From assembly GCF_018860915.1 (NCBI RefSeq), contig NZ_JAHKQD010000009.1, positions 61,455 through 125,454 of the forward strand: a stretch of DNA of 64,000 nt, in the 5' to 3' direction. Shown in pieces: positions 53,578 through 64,000 of this stretch (within the stretch, counting starts at the first letter, position 1; each line of letters begins with the position of its first letter). A program made the translations under genes and the position numbers. Under the pieces are notes generated by a model. That model had not been told where the DNA came from and searched no databases. It saw nothing but the letters and a program-made list of their open reading frames with translations. The stretch is from Colwellia sp. C2M11. GTDB lineage: Bacteria; Pseudomonadota; Gammaproteobacteria; Enterobacterales; Alteromonadaceae.

Positions 53578-54162
53578 TTAACTATTTTGATATAAACGAT
53601 AAGCAACTTGTCCGGCAATTTTTTCTTTTAATAGCTGCCAATTGCTAGGTAATGCTTGATCACTTTCCGCTTCCATTTCTACATAAATAAGCGCTTGTTC
53701 GCTCAACCAACCCTGGTTTAATAGCTCACAAGTTTGTGAAATTAAGTTTTGTCGAAAAGGGGGATCAATAAAAACCACATCAAATTTCACCGGTGTTTGA
53801 GTTTTTAAAAACGCCAAGGTGTCTGTATTAGATACCACAATATCGTCAGACTTCAGCAATTGCTTATTCGCCGATAATTGTTTAGCTGCCGCTTTGTTCA
53901 GTTCCATTAAATGAACGTTAGCAGCTCCACGAGAAAGCGCCTCAAAACCTAGGCTACCTGCACCGGCAAAGCAATCTAAACAGTTTGCACCATGAATATA
54001 AGGCATTAACCAATTAAAGAGCGTTTCTTTCACACGGTCTGCTGTTGGCCTTAAGCCCTCTGCTGCTAATACTGGTAATTTTCGACCTTTATGCTTACCA
54101 GCAATAATACGAATGCTGCCTGATGCAGCCTTTTTCTTTTGTTGTTTTTTACCTTGACTCAT
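53578..54162 (-). CDS. rsmD: 16S rRNA (guanine-966-N2) methyltransferase RsmD
   Basis: This protein of 194 residues has a basic N-terminus (MSQGKKQQKKKAASGSIRIIAGKHKGRKLP), a SAM motif I in ANCLDCFAGAGSLGFEALSRGA and the catalytic DPPF in VVFIDPPFRQ. RsmD methylates G966 of 16S rRNA in the assembled 30S particle. I chose the ATG at 54162; a longer start at 54180 is possible. It is divergent from ftsY, the conserved gammaproteobacterial order. Confidence 0.96.
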   Translation of the reverse strand: MSQGKKQQKKKAASGSIRIIAGKHKGRKLPVLAAEGLRPTADRVKETLFNWLMPYIHGANCLDCFAGAGSLGFEALSRGAANVHLMELNKAAAKQLSANKQLLKSDDIVVSNTDTLAFLKTQTPVKFDVVFIDPPFRQNLISQTCELLNQGWLSEQALIYVEMEAESDQALPSNWQLLKEKIAGQVAYRLYQNS

Positions 54163-54287
54163 ATCGCTGACAGTTATCATTATTAATGCTAATATAGCGG
54201 CAATTTTACACCATAATGATATCCAAGCGAACTGAAACCTTTAGTTGAATTCGTTTAGATACAGCAATTACTCTTAGGTCAAATAAA

Positions 54288-55850
<1,563 letters not shown>

Positions 55851-55898
55851 TAAACTAAAACAAGACTTCTTTAAAAATATGCTTAAAAAACAATAATT

Positions 55899-56597
55899 AT
55901 GATTAGCTTTAGCCATGTAAACAAAACTTATCCTGGTGGTTTTCTTGCTTTAAAACAAGTGAACTTCGAGCTACAAGCCGGTGAAATGGCCTTTCTAACA
56001 GGTCATTCAGGTGCAGGTAAAAGTACGCTCCTAAAGCTAATCTCTATGATGGAAAAACCAAGTTCGGGTAGTATATTGGTTAACAACACCGAACTTGCTA
56101 GCATTACTTATAATCAAATTCCTTATGTTCGACGTGGCATAGGCATGATTTTTCAAAGTCATAACCTACTTAAAGACCGAACCGTTTTTGATAATGTAGC
56201 CTTACCATTAATTATTGAAGGCGTTAGCCACCGAGAAATTAAAAAACGTGTTGAAACTGCGCTAGATAAAGTACATTTAAGTGCAAAACTAAAGTGTTTT
56301 CCTCATATGTTGTCAGGTGGAGAACAACAGCGGGTTGGCATTGCTCGCGCTATTGTTAATAAACCACCCATTCTGCTTGCTGATGAACCTACTGGTAACT
56401 TAGATCCAAAATTATCCCTTGATATTATTCGCCTCTTTGAAGAATTTAATGCCGCCGGTGTTACGGTACTTATTGCAACACATGATCTTGGCTTAATTGC
56501 TCGCATGAGATATCGCACCTTAACATTAAAAGAAGGTACCATGATTAATGATGGTATTGTTGATGGTTTACAGGCACAAGGAGCGGCTTATGAGTAA
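55899..56597 (+). CDS. ftsE: Cell division ATP-binding protein FtsE
   Basis: This ABC ATPase of 232 residues works with FtsX at the septum to activate peptidoglycan hydrolases. Walker A is LTGHSGAGKSTLLKL, the signature is LSGGEQQRVGIARAI, and Walker B is ILLADEPTGNLD. It begins MISFSHVNKTYPGG, as is typical. It overlaps ftsX by 8 bp. Confidence 0.98.
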   Translation: MISFSHVNKTYPGGFLALKQVNFELQAGEMAFLTGHSGAGKSTLLKLISMMEKPSSGSILVNNTELASITYNQIPYVRRGIGMIFQSHNLLKDRTVFDNVALPLIIEGVSHREIKKRVETALDKVHLSAKLKCFPHMLSGGEQQRVGIARAIVNKPPILLADEPTGNLDPKLSLDIIRLFEEFNAAGVTVLIATHDLGLIARMRYRTLTLKEGTMINDGIVDGLQAQGAAYE

Positions 56598-57567
56598 CAA
56601 CTTACACTCAAGTGGATTAAGTCAACGAACTTCATTTTTAAGAAGCTTATTAACCTTACCTATTCGTCACTTACAACAAGCTGTGGGCAGTTTAGGTGAC
56701 TTATGGCGAACACCTTTTACCTCAGTAATGACCGTGTTTGTCTTAGGTATTAGCTTAGCCTTACCAGCAACATTACATTTGTTTGTAAAAAATGCTCAGC
56801 AAGTGAGTGAACAATGGGACAGTGCATCACAAATCACGCTTTTTTTAAAATTATCCACCACAGAAAAAAGTGCAGAGAACCTAGTAAAACGTATTAAGTT
56901 ATATTCGGAAGTGAGTGACGTTCGCTATATTTCTGCTCAGCAAGCGCTGAAAGAGTTTAAAATATTATCTGGTTTTGGCGAATCGTTAGAATATTTGAAT
57001 GAAAATCCTTTGCCAGCAACTATTTTAGTCTCGCCTACCGAGCGTTCTAGTCAAGCCAGTGCCGCCAATGAATTATTAGCAAAACTAAAACAAGAACGTG
57101 AAGTTGATCAAGGTAAACTTGATTTAGAATGGCTAACACGCCTAGAAGCTGTAGCACGTCTTATAGAAGATATTGTGATTGGCGTTGCTTTGCTATTATG
57201 TATGTCGGTGGTATTAATTGTAGGTAACACTATTCGCTTAGCAATTTTGAACCAAAAAGATGCGATTGCTGTAATGAAACTTGTTGGCGCAACAGACAGC
57301 TTTATCCAAAGACCTTTTCTGTATAGTGGCATGTGGTATGGGGTTTTTGGCGGATTATTATCGTGTTTATCAGTCGCAATATTGGCGCAATATTTAACTG
57401 GCTCTATCAGTGAATTAACCGATTTATATCAAAGTAATTTCCAATTACAGGGCTTAGCATTTAATGAAGCTTTATTGCTGATAGCGATAGCGGTTATTTT
57501 AGGTTTAGCAGGTAGCTATATCTCTGTACGTAAACATATTCGTGCTATTGAACCTAACGCAGAATAA
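56590..57567 (+). CDS. ftsX: Cell division protein FtsX
   Basis: This inner-membrane protein of 325 residues is the permease-like partner of FtsE. It has four membrane helices (about 53-75, 195-218, 250-272 and 298-316) and a periplasmic loop between the first two that contacts EnvC-type activators. WRTPFTSVMTVFVLGISLALP and RLAILNQKDAIAVMKLVGATDSFI are FtsX motifs. I chose the ATG at 56590; an in-frame extension from 56548 lies inside ftsE. Confidence 0.97.
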   Translation: MSNNLHSSGLSQRTSFLRSLLTLPIRHLQQAVGSLGDLWRTPFTSVMTVFVLGISLALPATLHLFVKNAQQVSEQWDSASQITLFLKLSTTEKSAENLVKRIKLYSEVSDVRYISAQQALKEFKILSGFGESLEYLNENPLPATILVSPTERSSQASAANELLAKLKQEREVDQGKLDLEWLTRLEAVARLIEDIVIGVALLLCMSVVLIVGNTIRLAILNQKDAIAVMKLVGATDSFIQRPFLYSGMWYGVFGGLLSCLSVAILAQYLTGSISELTDLYQSNFQLQGLAFNEALLLIAIAVILGLAGSYISVRKHIRAIEPNAE

Positions 57568-57760
57568 TCTTGATTTCACACATTATTCGTTATTAAGTTA
57601 TCTTTATGTTTTTTAAATAAAAAACCGATAAAACACACTTTTTAACAAATATTTCATAAAATTAATGAAAGTTCATCTTGTTTTGCCCTATCTATTAAGA
57701 TAATGTTTATGCTCGCTCAAGGTTGCTAGCAAGGCATCTATAGTTAACTAGCTTCATTTA

Positions 57761-57769
57761 TGTTATAAT
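57761..57769 (+). promoter_or_regulatory. Extended -10 promoter element of rpoH
   Basis: TGTTATAAT (extended TGn plus a perfect TATAAT) lies 60 bp before the rpoH ATG. TAGTTA 17 bp upstream is a weak -35. The 261-bp gap before rpoH may hold further promoters, as in E. coli, but I could not assign them. Confidence 0.55.
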
Positions 57770-57828
57770 TTCGAGTGAAGAAATCTTTTTTAAGTAAAAA
57801 AATTTGGTAAAAAACAGAGGTTATTTAT

Positions 57829-58683
57829 ATGAGTGATACAATGCAACTTACCGTACCACGAAGTGGCAGTATTGAATCTTACATGCAATCAGCATATAGC
57901 ATTCCTATGCTTACCGCTGAAGAAGAGCAAGATCTCGCGACTCGCCTCTATAATGACAATGATTTACAAGCTGCACAAAAGCTTATTATGTCGCATTTAC
58001 GTTTTGTTATTCATGTAGCTAAAGGTTATTCAGGCTATGGCTTAGCACAAGCCGATTTGGTACAAGAAGGCAACGTTGGCTTAATGAAAGCTGTTAAACG
58101 TTTTAACCCTGAGGTGGGTGTACGTTTAGTGTCATTTGCAGTTCATTGGATCAAAGCAGAAATTCATGAGTTTGTTTTAAAAAACTGGCGCATAGTTAAA
58201 GTTGCAACTACAAAAGCACAACGTAAATTATTCTTTAACCTACGTAAAAATAAAAAGCGTTTAGGTTGGTTCAGTAATGATGAAGTAAATACAGTTGCTG
58301 AAACATTAGGTGTAAGCACTAAAGATGTGTTGGAAATGGAAAATCGCATGAGCAGCCATGACCAAGCATTTGAATTGTCTTCAGACGAAGATGATGGCGC
58401 AAGTGCTGGAAACTTCTCTCCGGCGTTATATCTGGAAGATAAACAATCAGATTTAGCCGTTGAAGTAGAAAATGCTAACTGGGAAGATCATGCAAACACA
58501 CGTTTATCGACAGCATTAGTTGCGTTAGATGAACGTAGCCAAGACATTATTAAAACGCGTTGGTTAGCAGAAGACAAAACAACGTTGCAAGATTTGGCTG
58601 ACAAATACCAAATTTCTGCTGAACGTGTTCGTCAATTAGAGAAAAATGCGTTGAACAAGCTTAAAAGCACTATGGTTCTGTAA
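57829..58683 (+). CDS. rpoH: RNA polymerase heat-shock sigma factor RpoH (sigma-32)
   Basis: This protein of 284 residues has sigma region 1.2/2 ([24 protein letters not shown], then [39 protein letters not shown] and [20 protein letters not shown]). The RpoH box around [18 protein letters not shown] is specific for sigma-32, and region 4 ends with [19 protein letters not shown]. coli RpoH is also 284 residues. It follows ftsX, the conserved order. Confidence 0.98.
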   Translation: MSDTMQLTVPRSGSIESYMQSAYSIPMLTAEEEQDLATRLYNDNDLQAAQKLIMSHLRFVIHVAKGYSGYGLAQADLVQEGNVGLMKAVKRFNPEVGVRLVSFAVHWIKAEIHEFVLKNWRIVKVATTKAQRKLFFNLRKNKKRLGWFSNDEVNTVAETLGVSTKDVLEMENRMSSHDQAFELSSDEDDGASAGNFSPALYLEDKQSDLAVEVENANWEDHANTRLSTALVALDERSQDIIKTRWLAEDKTTLQDLADKYQISAERVRQLEKNALNKLKSTMVL

Positions 58684-58713
58684 GCAACCTGTGTAAAACT
58701 TGTTTAACATAAT

Positions 58714-58737
58714 AAAAACCGGCATTAGCCGGTTTTT
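58714..58737 (+). terminator. Rho-independent terminator of rpoH
   Basis: AAAAACCGGC and GCCGGTTTTT arms with an ATTA loop, followed by T residues. Confidence 0.9.
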
Positions 58738-58975
58738 TTGTTTTTATCGTCTGTACTCTTATCAATACTGTTAATACTATCGCGTTAACAGCCGTTTAAG
58801 TTGACAATTACTGGTAATATTTATGCTGAGTTGGTTAACAGCATAACTAGGTATAAATAAAGGGTAAGGCATTGTCGTTTGTTTATTCTTGCCGCGTTAT
58901 TGCTGCTTTGTTATAAGCGGTAACGATGAAAACGTTATAAGGTGGTTAGGTCGCGACCAATGTGCAGATACAAAA
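58738..58975. other. Intergenic region between rpoH and yghU terminators
   Basis: About 240 bp lie between two terminators with converging genes on both sides. Nothing recognisable was found. A short AACGATGAAAACGTT inverted repeat at about 58922-58936 is probably chance. Confidence 0.4.
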
Positions 58976-59007
58976 AAGGCAAAACAACTGTAATGTTGTT
59001 TTGCCTT
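58976..59007 (-). terminator. Rho-independent terminator of yghU
   Basis: Perfect 13-bp arms AAGGCAAAACAAC (58976-58988) and their partner (58995-59007) with a 6-nt loop run into TTTTTTG on the minus strand, serving the leftward operon. Confidence 0.88.
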
Positions 59008-59056
59008 AGTATTTGTTGTGCTATTTCAGCTAACTTAAGTTGTTATTAAACCCAGG

Positions 59057-59923
59057 TTATTCAGGCTGTAGCGCTAACACCTTATCAATGTCTTCAGCGT
59101 TGTGACGGTTTTCAAGCTGTTCCCACGCTTCTCCCCAAGTTTTATTGACGATACGGCCACGTTGAAAAGCTGGACGAGCTAACATTGCTTTTGCCCAACG
59201 TTGAACATGTGTGTAATCATCTACTTGTAGGAATGTTTTAGCGCTGTAAAGCTCTCCTAATACTAGGTTGCCATACCATGGCCACGTTGCAATATCGGCG
59301 ATACTTAGCTCATCACCCGCAATGAATTCATTTTTGGCTAGCTGCTTATCTAACACATCTAATTGTCGTTTAATTTCCATGGTAAAACGATCAATCGCAT
59401 ATTCAAATTTTTCCGGAGCATAATTATAGAAGTGTCCAAAGCCGCCACCTAAATAAGGTGCAGAGCCATGTAACCAAAATAACCAATTCATCACCTGTGC
59501 GCGCTTAACAGTGTCTTTTGGCAACAAAACATCAAACTTCTCTGCTAAGTACACTAAAATTGAGGCCGATTCAAAAACAGGCAGTGGCGTGTCATAACTG
59601 TTATCAACTAGCACTGGAATTTTAGAGTTAGGATTAATGGTTACAAAACCCGATGAAAACTGATCACCTTCACCAATTTTAATCATGTGAGCATCATATT
59701 GTGCATCTTTACCTAGTGCCAATAGCTCTTCTAGCATGATTGTTATTTTTTGGCCATTTGGCGTACCCATGGAATACAACTGTAACGGATGTTCTCCAAT
59801 AGGTAAGGCTTTATCATGTGTCGCCCCAGAAACGGGACGATTGATATTGGCCCACTTACCGCCACTTTCAGCGTCATGAGTCCAAATTTCGGGTGGTATA
59901 TATTGCTCTAACATTATTGTCAC
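59057..59923 (-). CDS. yghU: YghU-type glutathione-dependent disulfide-bond oxidoreductase (GST-like)
   Basis: This protein of 288 residues belongs to the Nu-class GST group (YghU). QYIPPEIWTHDAESGGKWANINRP at the start and the active-site region LYSMGTPNGQKITIMLEELLALG are characteristic. INPNSKIPVLVDN and FESASILVYLAEKF complete the GSH site, and the helical C-terminal domain includes ELSIADIATWPWYG. The family binds two GSH and reduces disulfides or peroxides. It is 27 bp downstream of the carboxymuconolactone decarboxylase-like gene in one operon. Confidence 0.95.
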   Translation of the reverse strand: MTIMLEQYIPPEIWTHDAESGGKWANINRPVSGATHDKALPIGEHPLQLYSMGTPNGQKITIMLEELLALGKDAQYDAHMIKIGEGDQFSSGFVTINPNSKIPVLVDNSYDTPLPVFESASILVYLAEKFDVLLPKDTVKRAQVMNWLFWLHGSAPYLGGGFGHFYNYAPEKFEYAIDRFTMEIKRQLDVLDKQLAKNEFIAGDELSIADIATWPWYGNLVLGELYSAKTFLQVDDYTHVQRWAKAMLARPAFQRGRIVNKTWGEAWEQLENRHNAEDIDKVLALQPE

Positions 59924-59950
59924 TCCTAAACGTAAATATGCGTTGTAGTC

Positions 59951-60502
59951 TTACTTTTTAGTCCAAGCAAACTGTGCAAATGCATCATCAACAGGTGTAT
60001 TGCCAATGTGATTTGTGTAGTTACTAATTACTTTTTGAGCAAGGCCTAATATAATTTCTAAAACTTGTTGTTCACCATAACCAGCTTCGTAGAATTTATT
60101 CAATTCTTCTTGCGTTACATTACCACGATTACGCACAATAATAAGCGTCATATCTAATAATGCTTGTAACTTAGCTGTTGGCATTGATTCTTGATTACGT
60201 AACGCTTCTGTTAACTCAGGATTAACCTTCATTGAATGAGCAATACCTGTATGCGCTGGTACACAATAGTGACAACCGTGCTCAACATTGATTCCTTGCC
60301 AAACAACCGTTAACTCTTCTGCATCAAATGAAGTTTCACCAAATAACTTGTGAAGTATTTGATAGCCTTCAAGTGCTTGAGGAGAGCTTGCTAAAACGCC
60401 ATGTAAGTTTGGTAACATGCCGAACGCCTTTACTGAACCTTCTAATAATGGCTTGCTTGCTGCTGGTGCTGATTCAATTGTGTGCGTAGTTAATGTTGTC
60501 AT
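59951..60502 (-). CDS. Carboxymuconolactone decarboxylase (AhpD-like) family protein
   Basis: This protein of 183 residues has the CMD/AhpD helical fold. The motif EHGCHYCVPAHTGIAHS carries the CxxC (Cys-His-Tyr-Cys) plus His of AhpD-type peroxidase or disulfide proteins. It is preceded by FDAEELTVVWQGINV and followed by the RNRGNVTQEELNKFYEAGYGEQQVLEIILGLA segment. It is coupled with yghU, so a thiol-redox or organic-peroxide role is likely (inference). Confidence 0.93.
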   Translation of the reverse strand: MTTLTTHTIESAPAASKPLLEGSVKAFGMLPNLHGVLASSPQALEGYQILHKLFGETSFDAEELTVVWQGINVEHGCHYCVPAHTGIAHSMKVNPELTEALRNQESMPTAKLQALLDMTLIIVRNRGNVTQEELNKFYEAGYGEQQVLEIILGLAQKVISNYTNHIGNTPVDDAFAQFAWTKK

Positions 60503-60538
60503 AATATTTTCCTATTTGTATTGATTTATATTAATTTG

Positions 60539-60582
60539 TACCGATCGGTATCTGTGAATTGAATGTATTGTACCTATCGGTA
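60539..60582. promoter_or_regulatory. Two TACCNATCGGTA palindromes upstream of the CMD-yghU operon
   Basis: TACCGATCGGTA at 60539-60550 (perfect palindrome) and TACCTATCGGTA at 60571-60582 are 32 bp apart centre to centre, both within TTGTACCNATCGGTAT. They are typical of TetR-family operators. No TetR gene lies next to the operon in the window, so the regulator must be elsewhere. The rest of 60503-60881 shows no gene. Confidence 0.75.
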
Positions 60583-60881
60583 TATTAAAGTCAACTTAGT
60601 TTAAAAACTTTTCGTGTTTACATTAGGCCCAGTTAACACTATTTCTTTATTAATTAAGGGATTAGATAATCAGGAATTCTTTATTTAGCGATTAATTTCA
60701 TGAGCTCGATTTAAGAATTAGTTAAGGTATAGAGAAAATACAAGCAAGAAGCGAAGCAAATTAATATATTGATCTTAATAGCGTTTTAAAGAATTAACTT
60801 TGACAATACTGAGAAGGTTTGAGATTCTAACTAACATGGAAGAAAAATTTGTATGTTTCAGTGACACTTAGGGTTAAGTAA

Positions 60882-62804
60882 TTGAACAATCGATTTTATA
60901 ACGATAATGCTACAGGATTAGCGCAACAATACCTTTCCAAGTCGTTTGAAGAGGTTCACCAAAGTTGGTTGCAGCTTTTGCCATCAATAATTGAAAATCC
61001 TAATGCGCGTATTTTAGAGCTTGGAGCAGGCTCAGGCCGTGATGCTAAATACTTTGCTGAACTAGCTGCCCACACTCATCAAACCAACAATAATATTCAA
61101 ATTTTTGCTGTTGAACCGGCACAATCATTGGCACTTATTGGGCAAAATACGACAAAAGATATCAAGGTAAAATGGCTAGACGATTCATTACCAGCACTCA
61201 CCAAGGTGACTCAACAAGAAGTTAGTTTTGATTTAATTTTACTCAGTGCTGTTTGGATGCATATTCCACCGAGTGATCGCGCTCGTTCAATACGTAAATT
61301 GGCAAACCTACTTAAACCTGGTGGCAAACTCGTTATTTCACTGCGTCATGGACAAACCGCCGACGACTACAAAACCCGAAAAATGTTTGATGTGTGTGCC
61401 GATGAATTAAAACAACTGGCTGCCGACGTTGGTTTATTTACCAAGCTAGAAACCGTAAAAGAAACAGATAAACTAGGCCGTAATCATGTTTCTTGGCAAA
61501 CCGTGGTGCTGCAATTACCAGACGATGGTAGCGGTGCTTTCCCTTTTATTCGCCACGTTGCCTTAAACGACGGTAAATCTGCGACACATAAGCTCGCCTT
61601 GTTAAGAGTTTTACTGCGCATTGCTGATGGTCACCCCGGTGCTGTACTTCGTAGAGAAAGCTCACCTTTTGGTGACCGAGTTATTTTACCTGCTGGTTTA
61701 GTGGCGCTTTACTGGTGTCATCAATATAAAGATTTAATTGATGACCGGAAGCTTTTTCAAACCCCGAATAAAAACCCTAATATGGGCTTTATGAAAGCCG
61801 ATGGTTGGCACAAATTAACCCACAGAACCGCATCAGATTATCGTATTGGCAACTTGTTTGTCGGTGATGATGCTATTGCACTACATAAAACATTATCGGC
61901 GGCGGTAAGTAATATTAAAAATATGCCGTGTAAATACATTACCTTTCTAAATCAAGAATCTAACAGCGACAAGCCTGTATTTGAAGTAGCCAATAGAACC
62001 GTTAAAGCGAAAGACAGCTTGTTTCTTGATTTACAATCACTTGAACAATGGGGTGAATTTTCATTACCAGAATCAACTTGGTTGGCTTTTAATCGCTACG
62101 CTTGCTGGATTGAACCTGTTTTAGTCAGCGAATGGGTGAAAACCATGGCGGGTTATGCGGGGAACAGCCAACACGCATCACCTGAAAACCAATACTATTT
62201 ACATCAAGCGTTAAACTGGTTAGAGCCTGTGCGCACCACCACAGAAGTACGTAAACGTTTTGAGCAAGTAAAGCACAAGTCACCTGAAGTAGCGCAATGT
62301 GTTTGGTCGGCTAAATCATTAAACGACAAATACGATATTGACCACAGCATGCCATTTTCGCGCTGGCCAAATAACGATTTATGGAATTTACTGCCCACCG
62401 ATAGCGTTATCAACAATCAAAAAAGCGACCGTTTACCAACCGAACTCAAGTTAACGCAATCGAAAGAACGTATTCAACATTGGTGGCAAGCAGCATGGCT
62501 TAATGATGTGACAACTGACAATAAAAAAGCCGATATAAATACAAAAGCTGCTACAACGGCACAGAAAGATGAAGTAAATGAGATGTCCGCTGGTTATGCA
62601 ATCAGCACTAAGATGTTTCCTGAAACACCAGAAATCACCGCTGAAACACAAGTTGAAAACCGCCAACTTAAACGCTTTTTTGCCGAAGCGAATATTGCCT
62701 TACCGGGGTTAAACTCAGACAATGAATCAATAGATGATTTGTTTGAAGCACTGGTAATGCAGCGCGGGCGATTGAAAGAAATGCAGCAGTTGAGAGAGTG
62801 GTAG
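60882..62804 (+). CDS. SAM-dependent methyltransferase fused to an HNH endonuclease domain
   Basis: This protein of 640 residues has an N-terminal class I methyltransferase domain (about 30-215) with motif I RILELGAGSGRDAKYFAE and a VSFDLILLSAVWMHIPPSDR segment. A middle region (about 220-450) begins FPFIRHVALNDGKSATHKLALLR. An HNH nuclease motif follows at about 484-520: YDIDHSMPFSRWPNNDLWNLLP, then NNQKSDRLP, with His488, Asn502, Asn511/512 and Lys514 as candidate active-site residues. It starts at TTG 60882, since no ATG fits. It converges on the DUF3427 helicase, 45 bp away. A DNA-modification/cleavage or phage-defence role is inferred. Confidence 0.85.
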   Translation: MNNRFYNDNATGLAQQYLSKSFEEVHQSWLQLLPSIIENPNARILELGAGSGRDAKYFAELAAHTHQTNNNIQIFAVEPAQSLALIGQNTTKDIKVKWLDDSLPALTKVTQQEVSFDLILLSAVWMHIPPSDRARSIRKLANLLKPGGKLVISLRHGQTADDYKTRKMFDVCADELKQLAADVGLFTKLETVKETDKLGRNHVSWQTVVLQLPDDGSGAFPFIRHVALNDGKSATHKLALLRVLLRIADGHPGAVLRRESSPFGDRVILPAGLVALYWCHQYKDLIDDRKLFQTPNKNPNMGFMKADGWHKLTHRTASDYRIGNLFVGDDAIALHKTLSAAVSNIKNMPCKYITFLNQESNSDKPVFEVANRTVKAKDSLFLDLQSLEQWGEFSLPESTWLAFNRYACWIEPVLVSEWVKTMAGYAGNSQHASPENQYYLHQALNWLEPVRTTTEVRKRFEQVKHKSPEVAQCVWSAKSLNDKYDIDHSMPFSRWPNNDLWNLLPTDSVINNQKSDRLPTELKLTQSKERIQHWWQAAWLNDVTTDNKKADINTKAATTAQKDEVNEMSAGYAISTKMFPETPEITAETQVENRQLKRFFAEANIALPGLNSDNESIDDLFEALVMQRGRLKEMQQLREW

Positions 62805-62849
62805 AATCAACCTCGTAAACAACTAACTTGATGAGTTTTTAATATATAA

Positions 62850-64000
62850 TTAACCCACCGCCAGCTTAGCTGTCTCATGCCACAAATACGCTGGCATGGG
62901 ATGTTTTAATTTCCATGTAATATTCATTGGTTGGCTACCTTCATATTTTACAAAATCAACAGGGCCAAAGTTAACAAAACCCATAGTTCTACCGCTTTCA
63001 TCTTTGGCTTGTTCACGTACAAATAAAATGAAAGTTTTGTTGTTTTTCTTTTGCTCGATATAACCTAAACCACGTCCAGATGTAGGTTTGGCGTTATTTT
63101 GCGTTTGCCAATGGAATAAAGTCGGACTTATTGCGTAATCGTGATACATGGTGGTTGCTGTGAACTGACTTTCACATTTATTAAGGGTAACAAAAAGCAA
63201 TTCAGTATTAGCATTGGCTACATTAAGCACACCTTCACGGCTAGATGATTTTTTGCTAAAAGTACTATCACCAAAGGCCACAAGAATATGCTCTTTAGGA
63301 TAACGAACGTGCATACTTAATGGTGTGCTATCGACAACGGTATTCTTCACTTTTGGCATCGCAAACTCATTTACGTCTAAACGGTCAATTAATAACGCAA
63401 TAACTTCTGCTAACTCTGCTTGTAGTTCTGGATGTTTTAGCGCGGCTAAACTCTGTTCGATATTATCAAAACCAAGCTTATTACCTGCATTATCCCAAAA
63501 ATCGTAATGGCACATTAATGAAAGTAACTTTGCATCTTTATTGGTGTTTTCTACTGCACTTAATGAAAAATCAGCTTGTACTAATTTCTGTAAAAAACGC
63601 AAATGTGAAATAGAAGTACAGTTTAATAAACGGTTATTAATGGCACGATAGTATGCGGCATAAACTTCTTTTTCTTGTTCTGCTATTTCTTTGTCCTTTG
63701 CCTTGTTCACTAAAGTAAACCAACCACCAAACTTGCCGACTTTTACTTTATAAAGGTCTTCAAGCGCATATTGCTCATTAATATGCAAAAAATTAGTTAG
63801 CGTTAACGGAAGTGTTGTATCTTCTGAAAATTTATTAATTAAGCTAATAAACCGATTTTGATTTAAAGATGCGCGCCTGATATTACTTAAAATCATCGCT
63901 TGTGTTTTTTCTTGTAACTCAATACGACAACCTAAAGGTAGATGAGGGAAACCTTGCTTGATCTCTTTATCAATAGATTGGTTGGTTTTACCTGTTAGTG
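62850..64000 (-). CDS. C-terminal part of a DUF3427 helicase/nuclease (continues beyond the window)
   Basis: The reading frame is open from the stop at 62850 to the window edge; the ATG at 63896 is internal, not a start. The 34 codons above it include GFPHLPLGCRIEL and continue as the ANIRR-like AMILSNIRRASL stretch. This resembles the region after the helicase core in DEAD/DEAH proteins with a DUF3427 tail. The tail has YHDYAISPTLFHWQTQNN, then SGRGLGYIEQ, FILFVREQ and PMNITWKLKHPMPAYLW, the DUF3427 signature as I recall it. Such proteins often also carry a PLD-type nuclease at the N-terminus, which would lie outside the window. Confidence 0.85.
   Translation of the reverse strand, partial: LTGKTNQSIDKEIKQGFPHLPLGCRIELQEKTQAMILSNIRRASLNQNRFISLINKFSEDTTLPLTLTNFLHINEQYALEDLYKVKVGKFGGWFTLVNKAKDKEIAEQEKEVYAAYYRAINNRLLNCTSISHLRFLQKLVQADFSLSAVENTNKDAKLLSLMCHYDFWDNAGNKLGFDNIEQSLAALKHPELQAELAEVIALLIDRLDVNEFAMPKVKNTVVDSTPLSMHVRYPKEHILVAFGDSTFSKKSSSREGVLNVANANTELLFVTLNKCESQFTATTMYHDYAISPTLFHWQTQNNAKPTSGRGLGYIEQKKNNKTFILFVREQAKDESGRTMGFVNFGPVDFVKYEGSQPMNITWKLKHPMPAYLWHETAKLAVG

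Noticed and set aside
62850..63896. Treating the right-edge gene as a complete protein of 348 residues starting at 63896
   Set aside because: The frame stays open for 34 more codons to the window edge, with residues that match the helicase region before DUF3427, so it is a partial gene.

Overview
The window reads as chromosomal DNA of an AT-rich marine gammaproteobacterium of the order Alteromonadales, most likely Colwelliaceae (Colwellia or Thalassotalea-like). This is inferred from the classic gammaproteobacterial order rsmD | ftsY-ftsE-ftsX-rpoH, a cyoABCDE ubiquinol oxidase, YjaG and SapC family proteins, TonB-dependent receptors, and short intergenic repeats with the ATACCAATTCC / TACCATTTA style of ends that I associate with this order. 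No rRNA, tRNA, CRISPR array, prophage or intact insertion sequence was seen.

Layout. 0-3.5 kb: cobalamin block (cobC-cbiB leftward; a B12 riboswitch followed rightward by a small membrane protein and cobO/btuR). 3.5-5.6 kb: a DUF4862 protein and a PhzF-like protein with an altered active site. 6-11.3 kb: UDP-GlcNAc precursor synthesis (glmU, a periplasmic binding protein, a DeoR regulator and glmS). 11.4-15.7 kb: GST and VOC proteins divergent from a LysR regulator, then a secreted S9 peptidase. 16.9-21.7 kb: cyoABCDE. 21.9-24.5 kb: a MarR/HlyD/FUSC-type efflux operon with two palindromic operators. 24.7-31.4 kb: a TonB receptor, a membrane-anchored periplasmic CobN-like chelatase, an ExbB-like protein and a DUF2149 protein behind a Zur-like box. 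31.4-35.7 kb: a two-component system and another TonB receptor, each behind a Fur-like box. 36-38 kb: an MTHFR-like protein and an exported HAD protein. 38.1-46.1 kb: a zinc-starvation cluster (COG0523 GTPase, DUF1826, membrane-anchored HExxH protein, Zur, AztD-like zinc chaperone, His-rich ZnuD-like receptor). 46.3-49.8 kb: formaldehyde detoxification (frmA-fghA with a divergent LysR). 50-53.5 kb: SapC, YjaG and a serine hydrolase. 53.6-58.7 kb: rsmD and ftsYEX-rpoH. 59-60.6 kb: a carboxymuconolactone decarboxylase-family protein and YghU behind two palindromes. 60.9-64 kb: a methyltransferase-HNH nuclease fusion facing the C-terminal part of a DUF3427 helicase that runs off the right edge.

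The main theme is metal acquisition. Three sites (upstream of the CobN operon, the COG0523 gene and the ZnuD-like receptor) share the pattern TGATAYGTTRTAWCATAWC, close to the known Zur core GTTATANTATAAC, and zur itself lies in the cluster. This suggests one zinc regulon spread over 22 kb, which takes in the TonB receptor/CobN-like operon. The most interesting candidates are that operon, the metallopeptidase-like gene next to zur whose promoter looks copied from the COG0523 promoter, and the possible defence pair at the right edge. All family assignments are by eye, from remembered family motifs; no database search was run.
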